A stretch of DNA of 10,000 nt from Entoloma clypeatum (Eukaryota > Basidiomycota > Agaricomycetes > Agaricales > Entolomataceae), in assembly GCA_963565915.1 (NCBI GenBank), contig OY751494.1, positions 4,183,918 through 4,193,917 of the forward strand, in the 5' to 3' direction. Of the stretch, positions 1 to 8,257 are shown one piece after another; the stretch's first letter is position 1, and every line of letters starts with the position of its first letter. Under the pieces are notes generated by a model. That model did not search any database. It saw only the letters and a list, made by a program, of their open reading frames with translations, and was not told the origin of the DNA. The position numbers and the translations under genes were made by a program.

Positions 1-110
1 CGAGTGTCCTCGAGAGTTTCAAGCCTACAATGTGTGCACAGGTGGTTGAAAATGGAGTGGATGTGCACATGCTCCTAAAAGCCAGCAACAACCCAACCAA
101 GTTAATTCAA
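1..110 (-). other. ITS1, 5' portion (partial)
   Basis: This is the first 110 nt of internal transcribed spacer 1. It begins directly after the 18S 3' end and runs off the window edge. On the minus strand it reads TTGAATTAACTTGGTTGGG and then a GAGCATGTGCAC stretch and a CAACCACCTGTGCAC stretch. This pattern is familiar from agaric (Agaricomycetes) ITS1 sequences and is the best taxonomic hint in the window. The genus cannot be read from it by eye. Confidence 0.9.
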
Positions 111-168
<58 letters not shown>

Positions 169-252
169 AATGACCAAGTTTGATCAACTTCTCAGCAATA
201 GGGTGCCGTCGCCGGCTCCCCAAAGCCAATCCGGAGACCTCACTAAGCCATT

Positions 253-298
<46 letters not shown>

Positions 299-748
299 AT
301 CAACGCGAGCTGATGACTCACGCTTACTAGGTATTCCTCGTTGAAGAGCAATAATTGCAATGCTCTATCCCCAGCACGACAGAGTTTCACAAGATTACCC
401 AGACCTTCCGGCCAAGGAAAAAAAACTCGCTGGCTCTGTCAGTGTAGCGCGCGTGCGGCCCAGAACATCTAAGGGCATCACAGACCTGTTATTGCCTCAA
501 ACTTCCGTCAGCTAGACGCTGACAGTCCCTCTAAGAAGCCGGCAACCAGCAAAAGCCGGCCTGGCTATTTAGCAGGTTAAGGTCTCGTTCGTTATCGGAA
601 TTAACCAGACAAATCACTCCACCAACTAAGAACGGCCATGCACCACCACCCATAAAATCATGAAAGAGCTATCAATCTGTCAATCCTAGTTATGTCTGGA
701 CCTGGTGAGTTTCCCCGTGTTGAGTCAAATTAAGCCGCAGGCTCCACA

Positions 749-807
<59 letters not shown>

Positions 808-923
808 AGAACCCAAAGACTTTGATTTCTCGTAAGGTGCCGAGCGATACATCATATTTGAGGTCGCCCGATCCCTAGTCGGCATAGTTTACTGTTAAGA
901 CTACAACGGTATCTGATCGTTTT
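111..923 (-). rRNA. 18S rRNA gene, 3' part (downstream of insertion)
   Basis: This is the 3' portion of the small-subunit rRNA. It is recognised on the minus strand by the universal GATACCGTTGTAGTC segment, the AAACTTAAAGGAATTGACGG core, the ACACCGCCCGTCGCTAC stretch near the 3' end, and the terminal GGAAGGATCATTA ending at 111. Positions 909-923 are the duplicated target copy, so the unique part is about 798 nt. Joined to the 5' part it gives about 1808 nt, a normal fungal 18S length, so nothing else seems missing or inserted. This copy cannot give a contiguous 18S rRNA, because the retrotransposon lies upstream of this half and no splicing signals of a group I intron are apparent. No obvious decay is seen in the half itself. 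Confidence 0.97.
909..923 (-). repeat. Target-site duplication, 3' (downstream) copy
   Basis: The plus-strand string GTATCTGATCGTTTT occurs here and again at 8326-8340, on the two sides of the element. The last four T merge into a longer T run, so the duplication is at least 11 bp (GTATCTGATCG) and at most 15 bp. The upstream base differs: G at 908, the native 18S base, against C at 8325, an element base. That fixes the inner edge of the far copy. A duplication of this size fits staggered cleavage and target-primed reverse transcription. Confidence 0.92.
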
Positions 924-937
924 TTTTTTTTTTTTTT
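920..937 (-). other. Poly(A) tail of the element (plus-strand T18)
   Basis: Eighteen T in a row on the plus strand are a 3' poly(A) in element sense. Up to four of them (920-923) may belong to the target. The tail is pure A, with no other simple repeat. A tail that meets a target copy ending in TTTT fits priming of cDNA synthesis by base pairing between the tail and a T-rich nicked target end. Confidence 0.9.
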
Positions 938-1093
938 GGTGGGATGGGTAGGAATCCTCATGGACGCTTTGTCATCGTCAAGTGCGCTAGCAGGTTTTCA
1001 ATTCCACTCATCATGAGCTTGCATTGGTTTCCTATACTATGCCATCACTCTAAACCTCAGCAGTGTCAGACTTGTACTGACTAAACCTCCCTA

Positions 1094-1109
1094 GAAGGTT
1101 TGCACCTTC
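1094..1109 (-). other. 3' UTR hairpin with GNRA tetraloop
   Basis: In element sense this reads GAAGGU-GCAA-ACCUUC, a perfect 6-bp stem closed by a GCAA loop, a GNRA-type tetraloop. GNRA loops are stable and often act as docking sites for RNA or protein. It lies about 170 nt from the 3' end of the element. Its function is not known; a candidate role is RT recognition of the 3' UTR. Confidence 0.55.
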
Positions 1110-1391
1110 GTTTGACCATGTACCGTTCATAGGCAGCGGTTACCCAATTGCAACTTTTCCTATGCCCATACACTAGACAAGCTCGACCTTGTTGGTCCCC
1201 TGTTTTCTGTATTCTTTTTAAAGTTTTCCATTGGTCGGTATATATTTCCTTCCCACTTTATACTTTCATTAGCCCTCTTAGTGTAACGGTTAATACTCCA
1301 AGATCAGAGAAGCTCCACTTCACCGGTGAGAGACCCCTCAGTCCCTCTCTGTCTTGATTTCTGTTAGGGTGGCCTTAGTTCGGTCGTCCTT

Positions 1392-1410
1392 CAGTACCGC
1401 GGCGGTACTG
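1392..1410 (-). other. 3' UTR hairpin just after ORF2
   Basis: This is a perfect 8-bp inverted repeat (CAGTACCG / CGGTACTG) with a 3-nt loop, in a GC-rich patch of an otherwise AT-rich area. It begins about 60 nt downstream of the ORF2 stop codon. It could be an RNA structural element of the 3' UTR. It does not look like a terminator, since no U-tract follows it in sense direction. Confidence 0.5.
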
Positions 1411-1471
1411 TTAATTTTTGGCCTGTTTGTTCTTATTTGTTTTTGTTTTGATGGATAAATTTTCTTTTCTG

Positions 1472-4400
1472 TTAGTTTTGCATTAGTTTGTCTTTATTTA
1501 TTTTTAATCTATAAACATTTTCTTTGTCACTTTCAATACTTATCATCTGTTTGTTTCTGCCCCATTTCCTTTCAAACGCTTCGGCAGCTACTTTCCTTGT
1601 TGTTAGTGGTGTTATTTCAACTATATTGAACTCTGTTACTATTTCATTCATTATCATCTCCCTCCATTTTTCTTTTGTGTCTGCTAGTATCATTTCTGTT
1701 TCATTCATCACTCGGTTATTCCGCTCCTTCCAGAGTGTCCAAGTTGTCTTCATTATTATCACTTTGTACAGTGCTGACTCTCTTTTTTCCTCTTTTCCTT
1801 TTATCATTATTCTCATCGCTCCAAGTCCATATAAGATTCCTCTTGTCGGTTCTATCCATTTTGTGTCTGTTAATGTTGCCCATAGTTTTTGTGCTCTTTT
1901 CCATAGTTCTTCTTGAGAGTTTAGTATGCATTGGAACAGTATGTGTTCTACTGTCTCGATATCCCCACATATGCAATACTGTTTATCCTCCCATCCTGGT
2001 ATGTATCTAAAGTATTTTCCGCATGCATTTCTCTCGTGTATTTCTTTCCATATGAAGTCGCATATTCTGTTTTCTATCGGGTGTTTCAGTCCCTTCCATA
2101 TGGCCTGTGCTGTTGGTCTTTGCTTTGTTACCCTCTCTATTTCTGTTCTTGCTAGTTCAATGTTGTTCTTTGTCCTATTCGATCTGCTTCCTGGCGTACG
2201 TTTTTTGTGTTGTAATGTCATCTTGTATGCCAATTTCTGGTTTATTGTCATTAGTCTAACTCCATCCGTTTTCCAGTTCTCGGGTATTTCTATCCGTTCA
2301 TTTTGGTTGTTTATTTCTAGTTCATTTGGTTTTGGTTTTATTTTTTGAAATGATGTCTCTCCATCTCTGCTTCTTAGCAGGTATGCCAAGGAGCTCCATT
2401 CCTGTTTATTCCTTACTTCCATCCATGCTCTGTCTTCCCATTCCTTTAGCTTTTCGAATATTCCGTTCAGTACTGCGCTTGATGATGTTTTTATTATTAT
2501 GTTGTCTTTTTGGTTCTCTTTTAACACTTTTATCATTCCCCTTATTATTTCTTTTTCTGTCGTTTTTCTTATTTCATGTATTATAGTCGTTTTTTGACCC
2601 GCTGTCATTTTTCTATATGCTGGTTCTTTTTTATCTTGTGTCTTTCCTTTTCTCTTTTTACTACTTTCTTCTTTGCAGAAGATTCTTACCATTTTTAATG
2701 GGTCTCCCCTTTCTGTTATGTCCGGGTTGAAGAGTTTTGGCTGTCTTGTTATGTCGATTTTCTTATTTTCTTCTATTCTTTTTGGTGTGTGGTCCAGATT
2801 TCTTTGTCTTGTTCTTCTTGGTGTTTCCTTGATCGGGTTGTACTTATCTGGCAGTATTTCTAACAGTCTTTTCGCCATTGACCTTTCAGTTTCATCTCTG
2901 TTGATCCAGTCCGGGTTTTGTACTATCTTAACTACTTGGTTGACTTTCTTAATTTTTGATTCTCTCATTCTTCTTGTAATCTTTTTATTCCATAGGTAAT
3001 TATTATCTACTTGGATGTGATGCCACATCGGCATCTGTCCTTTCATATACTTGCTTATTTTTCTCCCTTCTAATCTTATATTGTACTTCCTAGCTACTCT
3101 GAGCCATTCTTGTATCATTTTTGATATTTTCGTGTTAACCGCCATAGACTCGTGCCATGACTGTAGCATCCATAGTCCTTTACTTGCATCATCTATCATT
3201 GGGTTTTTAGCTATGTTCATTTTCAGTATCTCATCTAATAGCTTTGCCCATATTGGTCTTTGTCCTCCTGGTTGTAACCATTTCTTAATCCACATTATCG
3301 TTATCGCATCATTTCTTGCTTCTAAGTCTGGTATTCCTAATCCTCCTTCCTCTCTTGGAGCGATTATTTCATGCCACGCCATTTTTCCTCTCTTTCCTTC
3401 CCACATGAAGTCTTTCATTTGTTTCTGCATTTTGGTTTCGATATCTTTTGGCATCCCATTTACCGTTTCAAGAAACATCGCCTTTGACATTATCAGTGCC
3501 TTTAGTATTATCTCCTTTCCTTTGTATGGCAGGTGCGTTCTCTCCCAGATTTCCATTATTCTTTTTTGCTTTTCAAGTATCCCATTCCATTGTTTTATTG
3601 TGTTTGTTCCATTGCCTACCCATGATCCAAGTGTCCTCATCGGTGTTCCGTCTGGGATGATTGTTACATTGTTTTGTATTTTATAGTTTCCTAGCTTTCT
3701 TTCTATTACAAATTTTTCTCGATACTCCCTGTTTCCTACTGGAAGGTACTCTGTCTTTTCTAGATTAAACTTTGCTGTTGACGCTTTGCAGAATACGTCT
3801 ATTATGCTCCTTAGCTCGTTCATACTATCCTTTTCTGTCATATAAACCAGTGTGTCATCCGCAAATAGTGTCACTACTAGTCTTTCTGCTTCTCCTGGTA
3901 CTTTTATTCCTTTTATGTTTGATTTTCGCAGTGCCTCTGCTAGTGGTTCAATTGCAATATTATATAATAGGCAGGACATGGGGTCTCCTTGGTGGACTCC
4001 TCTTTGAACCTTATACTGTCTTGTCATTATCCCATTAACCATTACCGACTTTCCTGTGTCTTTGTACATTTCCTTTATTCTGTTGATGAATATTTCTGGG
4101 AACTTGTTCTTTCTCATTATTCTCCACATGTATTCATGGTCTATCTTATCGTATGCTTTCTCTTGGTCTAGTGACACTATACACCCATTTATATTTTTCA
4201 TTTCACAGTACTCCACTACCATATGGCTTGTTCTTGTGTGGTCATATAGGTTCCTTTTTGGTATGAATCCTGCTTGATTCTTATGTATGATCGTTCCCGC
4301 AATCTTTCCCAACTTCGTTGCTATTGTTTTCGTGTATATTTTATAATCCGTGTTTAGTAATGTTATTGGTCTATAGTTTTCTATCTTTGTTTTTGATTTT

Positions 4401-6370
4401 TTCTTGTACAAGAGGTACATCACCCCATTTGTGAACTCTTTCATTGTCAATCCCTTTTTTTCTATATCGTCAAACACCATCCATAGTATTTTTGGTATAT
4501 CTGGTTTATCCTGTTTTTCTTGTTCATTTTCGGGGGCTTCCCAACTCTTGTAAAATTCATACGGTATGCCGTCCATTCCAGGTGTCGTTCCATTTGCCGC
4601 TTCCCTGAGCGATTGTTTTACTTCATATTCCGTTGTTTGCTCAGTCAACATATTTTGCTGTTCTTGCTTGAGTTCACGTGTTACCACTTTTTCCATTTTC
4701 TTTATTGCTTCTTCTCTTCCTTCTGTCATGTCCGGTCTTTTTTGTAGTTCTTCATGATAGCTAGTTGCTATCTCTTTCATCTCATTCGTGTTCGTTTTTA
4801 GTTGTCCGTTTTTGTCTTCTAGTGCTATTATCACCTCTTTCTGGTTCCTCTCCTTGTTTAGTTTGAACCAGTATTTTGTATATCTTTCACCCTCTTTTGC
4901 GTATCTCATTCTTGCCCTATCTTGTAGCTTTTGTATCTGTCGTGCTTTTAGTTTTGCTTGGTTCTCTTTCATTTGTTTCAGCTTTTCTCTTGCTTCTTTT
5001 GCTATCCCCTCAATTTCACTGTTTATTTTCTTTAGATTGTCCTCGATTTCCTTTGTTATTTGTTTTTCCGCTTTTTCTAGTAAGCGTCTCTTTGTTTTAG
5101 TGGCTCCTTTTGCTGCCTCTTTGATGTCATTTTTTGCTATCCTCCATTCTACTTGTATATCTCCTTGGTCTTCCCCTTTGTGTATCTTTTCCATTTTGGT
5201 TTGAGTTCTGAGTAGTATTCCTTTTGCCAATTTTTTGAACGGTTCATACTGTATCATTTCATCGTTTAGTCTCCACATTCCTTTTCCAATGAATGGTAGT
5301 TTTCTTTGTAGTATGTCAACATATACTAGATCATGGTCACTCAATCTTGCTGAAGTCATTATTCCCCAGTTGTACGAAAAAAGATACGTCTCTCTATTTG
5401 CGTATATTCTATCTATCCTTGACATGCTTCCGGTCATTTTTTGTGCATACGTGAATGCTTGTTTATCTGGGTTATGTAGCCTCCATCCATCTATCATTTT
5501 GTACTTCTTTAGTATCTTCCGCAGTTCATCTGTTACTTTTTTATCGTCATTTCGTGTGGGATGTCTGTCCATCTCATCCTCAACCATATTAAAGTCTCCC
5601 ATTATCATCGGGTCTTTTAGGTCATCTAGTTTTGTCATTTCGTTTCGAAGTTTTTCTAGAAATTCTACCTTTTCTCTGTCGTTATTTGGTGCATATAAAT
5701 TTATGATGTCTAGTTTCTCATTTTCATTGATATCTATTTGTAGTCTGGATGCTCGTCCCTCTATTATTATTGTGTGTTTCCATGTTCTTCCTTGTATCAA
5801 GTCTTTATTTAGGACAAAAGCTACTCCTTCTTTGCTCGTGCTCACTCCATTACTTTCGATTATTATTTTTGGATTTTCCTTCATTAGTTTTTCCTTTTCG
5901 ATCTCATTCAGTCTTGTTTCCTGTAGTGCCATTACACTTATATTCGTTTTCCTTATTAGAGTGGTTAGTCTTTTCCATTTTGTATTGCTGTACTTGTCCA
6001 TTTTGCCGTGTATGTTTAGCGATGCTACCCTCGTTCCTTGTTTCCTTCCTATCTTTTTCCATATTTCGTTCCTTTCATTCATCATTTCCTCTATAGCATC
6101 ATCTATCGTTCTTTCATATAGTTCCGGCAAGCCCTTATCATAAGCTGCTTCACCCCGGGCCTGGTCGGAGGATGAGCGCGCCTGGGCTAATCTATCATAT
6201 AGTGGGGGTCCGTCCCGATTCCCCCCACTACCTGGAGAATTCGCTAAATTTATACTGTTCACCTCCAGGCGCGACACAGTCGGTTCCTCTCGTGCCGCAT
6301 TGTCACCGTCCTCGCGATACCTAAGGACGGCCCGTATGGTATTGGGGGTTTCTTTGGGTGTATTCATCAT
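1472..6370 (-). CDS. ORF2: AP endonuclease / reverse transcriptase polyprotein (1632 aa)
   Basis: This is the replication protein of the element: it should nick target DNA and copy the RNA from the nick. Residues ~115-350 form an AP-endonuclease-like domain with SLNIHG (N119), QETRL (E151), LYAPN (225-229), GDFN (D259, N261), SRIDRIY (D320) and SDHD (H346). Residues ~400-500 are rich in K/E and probably helical. The RT domain is ~645-880, with YRPITLL, NQAGFIPKRN, motif A SLDQEKAYD (D735), GVHQGDP, and motif C FADDT (D838, D839). A long connector (~900-1440) follows, including an EEGGLGIPD stretch. Near the C terminus is a zinc-finger pattern C1450-x15-C1466-x-C1468-x7-H1476-x4-C1481, as in zf-RVT domains, then WKERNNR. 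No RNase H domain is seen. The start is the first ATG (of ATGATG) after an in-frame TGA at 6404-6406, with A at -3. The protein ends in TAA with no internal stop. Residues 1-80 are coded by distinctly more GC-rich DNA than the rest. Confidence 0.96.
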   Translation of the reverse strand: MMNTPKETPNTIRAVLRYREDGDNAAREEPTVSRLEVNSINLANSPGSGGNRDGPPLYDRLAQARSSSDQARGEAAYDKGLPELYERTIDDAIEEMMNERNEIWKKIGRKQGTRVASLNIHGKMDKYSNTKWKRLTTLIRKTNISVMALQETRLNEIEKEKLMKENPKIIIESNGVSTSKEGVAFVLNKDLIQGRTWKHTIIIEGRASRLQIDINENEKLDIINLYAPNNDREKVEFLEKLRNEMTKLDDLKDPMIMGDFNMVEDEMDRHPTRNDDKKVTDELRKILKKYKMIDGWRLHNPDKQAFTYAQKMTGSMSRIDRIYANRETYLFSYNWGIMTSARLSDHDLVYVDILQRKLPFIGKGMWRLNDEMIQYEPFKKLAKGILLRTQTKMEKIHKGEDQGDIQVEWRIAKNDIKEAAKGATKTKRRLLEKAEKQITKEIEDNLKKINSEIEGIAKEAREKLKQMKENQAKLKARQIQKLQDRARMRYAKEGERYTKYWFKLNKERNQKEVIIALEDKNGQLKTNTNEMKEIATSYHEELQKRPDMTEGREEAIKKMEKVVTRELKQEQQNMLTEQTTEYEVKQSLREAANGTTPGMDGIPYEFYKSWEAPENEQEKQDKPDIPKILWMVFDDIEKKGLTMKEFTNGVMYLLYKKKSKTKIENYRPITLLNTDYKIYTKTIATKLGKIAGTIIHKNQAGFIPKRNLYDHTRTSHMVVEYCEMKNINGCIVSLDQEKAYDKIDHEYMWRIMRKNKFPEIFINRIKEMYKDTGKSVMVNGIMTRQYKVQRGVHQGDPMSCLLYNIAIEPLAEALRKSNIKGIKVPGEAERLVVTLFADDTLVYMTEKDSMNELRSIIDVFCKASTAKFNLEKTEYLPVGNREYREKFVIERKLGNYKIQNNVTIIPDGTPMRTLGSWVGNGTNTIKQWNGILEKQKRIMEIWERTHLPYKGKEIILKALIMSKAMFLETVNGMPKDIETKMQKQMKDFMWEGKRGKMAWHEIIAPREEGGLGIPDLEARNDAITIMWIKKWLQPGGQRPIWAKLLDEILKMNIAKNPMIDDASKGLWMLQSWHESMAVNTKISKMIQEWLRVARKYNIRLEGRKISKYMKGQMPMWHHIQVDNNYLWNKKITRRMRESKIKKVNQVVKIVQNPDWINRDETERSMAKRLLEILPDKYNPIKETPRRTRQRNLDHTPKRIEENKKIDITRQPKLFNPDITERGDPLKMVRIFCKEESSKKRKGKTQDKKEPAYRKMTAGQKTTIIHEIRKTTEKEIIRGMIKVLKENQKDNIIIKTSSSAVLNGIFEKLKEWEDRAWMEVRNKQEWSSLAYLLRSRDGETSFQKIKPKPNELEINNQNERIEIPENWKTDGVRLMTINQKLAYKMTLQHKKRTPGSRSNRTKNNIELARTEIERVTKQRPTAQAIWKGLKHPIENRICDFIWKEIHERNACGKYFRYIPGWEDKQYCICGDIETVEHILFQCILNSQEELWKRAQKLWATLTDTKWIEPTRGILYGLGAMRIMIKGKEEKRESALYKVIIMKTTWTLWKERNNRVMNETEMILADTKEKWREMIMNEIVTEFNIVEITPLTTRKVAAEAFERKWGRNKQMISIESDKENVYRLKINKDKLMQN

Positions 6371-6667
6371 TGTTATTTGGACATTTTTTTGAGATGTGTG
6401 TCCTCATCCTATTCCCTTTTTTTTACCTTTTAAGTTTCTATGGTTGTTTTCTTGGGTTTCTTTGGGTTTTCGTTTTCTTTGATAATCTTCTATGTTTTGG
6501 TTGTTGTTGGTGTTCATTTTGTTGGTTGTTCTTGATGCTTTGACTTTCTTGTTTTTTGCTTGATGTTTTGGTTTTGTTCTTAGTTTTGTTATACTTAGGG
6601 TTCAGTCTATGTTGTGAGAGGTAGGGTTCTTTATTGCAGTTACGTCCCTACATTTTCTATCTACTCT
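6371..6667 (-). other. ORF1-ORF2 spacer, A/CAA-rich leader
   Basis: These 297 nt in element sense are strongly A-rich and G-poor, with CAA-type runs such as ACCAACAACAACCAAAAC near 6500-6514, so little RNA structure is expected. The two ORFs do not overlap, which rules out a simple -1 frameshift or stop-restart at one site. An unstructured A/CAA-rich stretch just before ORF2 is compatible with internal entry or re-initiation of ribosomes; this is inference. The spacer includes a 37-codon frame, listed separately. Confidence 0.7.
6404..6517 (-). other. Short open frame upstream of ORF2, same frame (37 codons)
   Basis: An ATG at 6515-6517 opens a 37-codon frame that ends in TGA at 6404-6406, in the same frame as ORF2 and 33 nt before its ATG. 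The predicted peptide is N-, K- and R-rich with no recognisable domain (it contains QRKRKPKETQ). It could be an upstream ORF that modulates ORF2 initiation, or the remnant of an N-terminal extension cut off by the TGA. Chance is also likely in such A-rich sequence. Confidence 0.25.
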
Positions 6668-7921
6668 TCATTCTACGTCCATTGTTATTGCCTTTCTTTT
6701 TCCTTTCTTTGCTTCCAGCCACTTCTTCTTTCCACTGTCCCTTTCTAAATGTTCCTTTTTCGACCACGTCACGTCCCACTTTCTGTCCATCTTGAACCAC
6801 TTGCAGTTTACCCAGTCATGGTCTTGCGAGTGACAGAAGTCGCATGGCTTCGGAATTCTGAATTCCAGCACTCTCTCTCCTTCATCGTCCTTTATCGTAA
6901 GTGAGTCGGGCGGCGCCCAATTTCTTGCTCTGCCCGGTTTTATCTCCACTATCACCACCCGTTTCTCGTATATCTGTTCTGATGTTTCCTCTTTCCTCTC
7001 CCTCAACTGCATCACTTCCACTTCACCTATTTTTCCTGCCTTATTTGCCTTCATGTGTTTTGCCACTTCTGCTTCATCTCCTCCTTTAAACCCGAGTCTC
7101 GCCACTATAAGCATCGTTCTTTTTACAGAGGGTAGTACCTCTAATTTTCTAAAGAATATAATCAAGTTTCTACTATTTTGTACCATGTGTCCAATATCAA
7201 GTAGCGTTTTTACTTTGTAATTTTCTGGTAACACGATATATGCCCATTTACATTTCTTGTTCTCAATCCAAACTACTTCCAAGTCCTTCACATCGTCCTG
7301 CGTTTCGAGTGCCTCTTTGATCGCGTATTCTATTATTCGGAGTTTTTGGTCCCCGACCCATTCTCCACTGACTGCCGCCAGTAGTACCTTCTCATTCAAT
7401 CTCAGTTCGTTCATTTGTGTCTGAATCTCCTCGTCCGTTTTGCTAATCTTCCTCCACCTTTCCACAAACGCGTCCACGATATCGTCAGATGCTAAGTAAC
7501 ATGGTTGGGGGTCTTCATTCCTCCCCCTCGACCACGTTTGGGTTTTAAGGCCCACTTCCATCCTCTTCGCCATTGTGAAAACGACGTCCCCTTCATTTTC
7601 GCTGTCACTCGTCTCTGTTTTTTCATCGCTCGATTGCGTTTTCTCTATGTTTTCCGTCTCCATCTCTACCTCTTGTGGGTTCTCGATTTGTAATTGCATT
7701 TCAACTTGCACGATGGGTGCCTCCACCACCTCACTCGTTTCCCTGCTCCTTTTGTTTTGCCTTTGTACTCCCGTTCCGGCCTTTCTCTTTCTACCTTCAC
7801 CGCTCCCACTTCGTCCGGTGGATTGTACCGGGTCAGAGACCACAGCAGTCATCACACCCTCGGGGGTGAGCACGTTCACGGCAATTGAGGCGGCGTTCTG
7901 GGGTGTGTTTTGGGACGACAT
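6668..7921 (-). CDS. ORF1: LINE nucleic-acid-binding protein with CCHC zinc knuckle (417 aa)
   Basis: This is the first ORF of the retrotransposon, expected to bind the element RNA and form the ribonucleoprotein that returns to the nucleus. Residues ~43-60 hold two basic clusters (RKRK 44-47 and KRSR 57-60), resembling a bipartite nuclear localisation signal. Residues ~62-112 are acidic and of low complexity, probably disordered. Residues ~140-340 look folded but I recognise no family; an RRM-like fold is possible and unproven. A zinc knuckle C360-x2-C363-x4-H368-x4-C373 lies near the C terminus, followed by a basic tail with KKGKRK. The start is the first ATG after an in-frame TGA at 7964-7966, with A at -3, the same AACA-ATG context as ORF2. 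It ends in TGA. Identification as ORF1 rests on position, knuckle and composition; there is only one knuckle, whereas several LINE ORF1 proteins carry two or three. Confidence 0.9.
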   Translation of the reverse strand: MSSQNTPQNAASIAVNVLTPEGVMTAVVSDPVQSTGRSGSGEGRKRKAGTGVQRQNKRSRETSEVVEAPIVQVEMQLQIENPQEVEMETENIEKTQSSDEKTETSDSENEGDVVFTMAKRMEVGLKTQTWSRGRNEDPQPCYLASDDIVDAFVERWRKISKTDEEIQTQMNELRLNEKVLLAAVSGEWVGDQKLRIIEYAIKEALETQDDVKDLEVVWIENKKCKWAYIVLPENYKVKTLLDIGHMVQNSRNLIIFFRKLEVLPSVKRTMLIVARLGFKGGDEAEVAKHMKANKAGKIGEVEVMQLRERKEETSEQIYEKRVVIVEIKPGRARNWAPPDSLTIKDDEGERVLEFRIPKPCDFCHSQDHDWVNCKWFKMDRKWDVTWSKKEHLERDSGKKKWLEAKKGKRKAITMDVE

Positions 7922-8257
7922 TGTTCTTTTGGGTTTGAATCTGAGTCTTTTATCAGTGATAGTTCAATATGAGGTTTCACTCTGAGCCTTGATTTCTGTT
8001 ACGTTAGGATCTAGGCCGTCAGCCTTCGCAATCCTTCTACCTGCCCTTCATTTCCTTTTCATTGTGTTTCTAGGTTCAAGTTTTGTTTACATTTTTGGTT
8101 TGGTTTATAAGTTATGCATTTATTTCATCATTTCATTGTACAGTTTTGCAATCTCTTGCTTTCCCATTATTGCCCCTATATTCCCATTATACTTTTCTTT
8201 GCGCTGTGCATTGTGTTTTCACTTGTCCGGTTATTTTATTATGCCTTTCGCTTTTGT
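7922..8257 (-). other. 5' UTR of the retrotransposon
   Basis: These 336 nt between the ribozyme and the ORF1 ATG are A-rich in element sense. They contain several ATGs followed closely by stops, so a scanning ribosome would meet multiple tiny upstream frames before ORF1. No promoter motif is evident. With the 5' ribozyme and the same orientation as 18S, transcription most likely comes from the rDNA Pol I promoter outside this window. Confidence 0.75.

Larger units (their letters stand above)
938..1471 (-). other. 3' UTR of the retrotransposon
   Basis: About 534 nt lie between the ORF2 stop and the poly(A) tail. No protein-coding capacity is supported; a 69-codon plus-strand frame at 1148-1357 lacks recognisable features and is antisense. 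Base composition is more even than in the A-rich ORF2. The region carries two strong inverted repeats, annotated separately, and a perfect 10-bp palindrome TCACCGGTGA at 1320-1329. The likely role, by analogy with other LINEs, is binding of the element RNA by its own RT at the start of reverse transcription. Confidence 0.85.

Noticed and set aside
920..937. T18 as a Pol I or Pol III terminator
   Set aside because: It is exactly at the element 3' end next to the target duplication, so poly(A) of a retrotransposon explains it; in rRNA sense it is an A run, not a T run.
1148..1357. 69-codon plus-strand frame in the 3' UTR
   Set aside because: It has no recognisable motif, is antisense to the element, and lies in a region with hairpins more typical of UTR.
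1716..1976. 86-codon minus-strand frame overlapping ORF2 in another frame
   Set aside because: It lies wholly within ORF2, opposite no distinct signal, and has arginine/lysine-rich shadow composition; no evidence of frameshift use.
5235..6143. 302-codon plus-strand open frame, and the many other plus-strand frames opposite ORF2 and ORF1
   Set aside because: They are antisense to a coding sequence with clear catalytic motifs. The A-rich codons of ORF2 rarely give stops when read in reverse, and the predicted proteins are S/F/L/I-rich with no domain.
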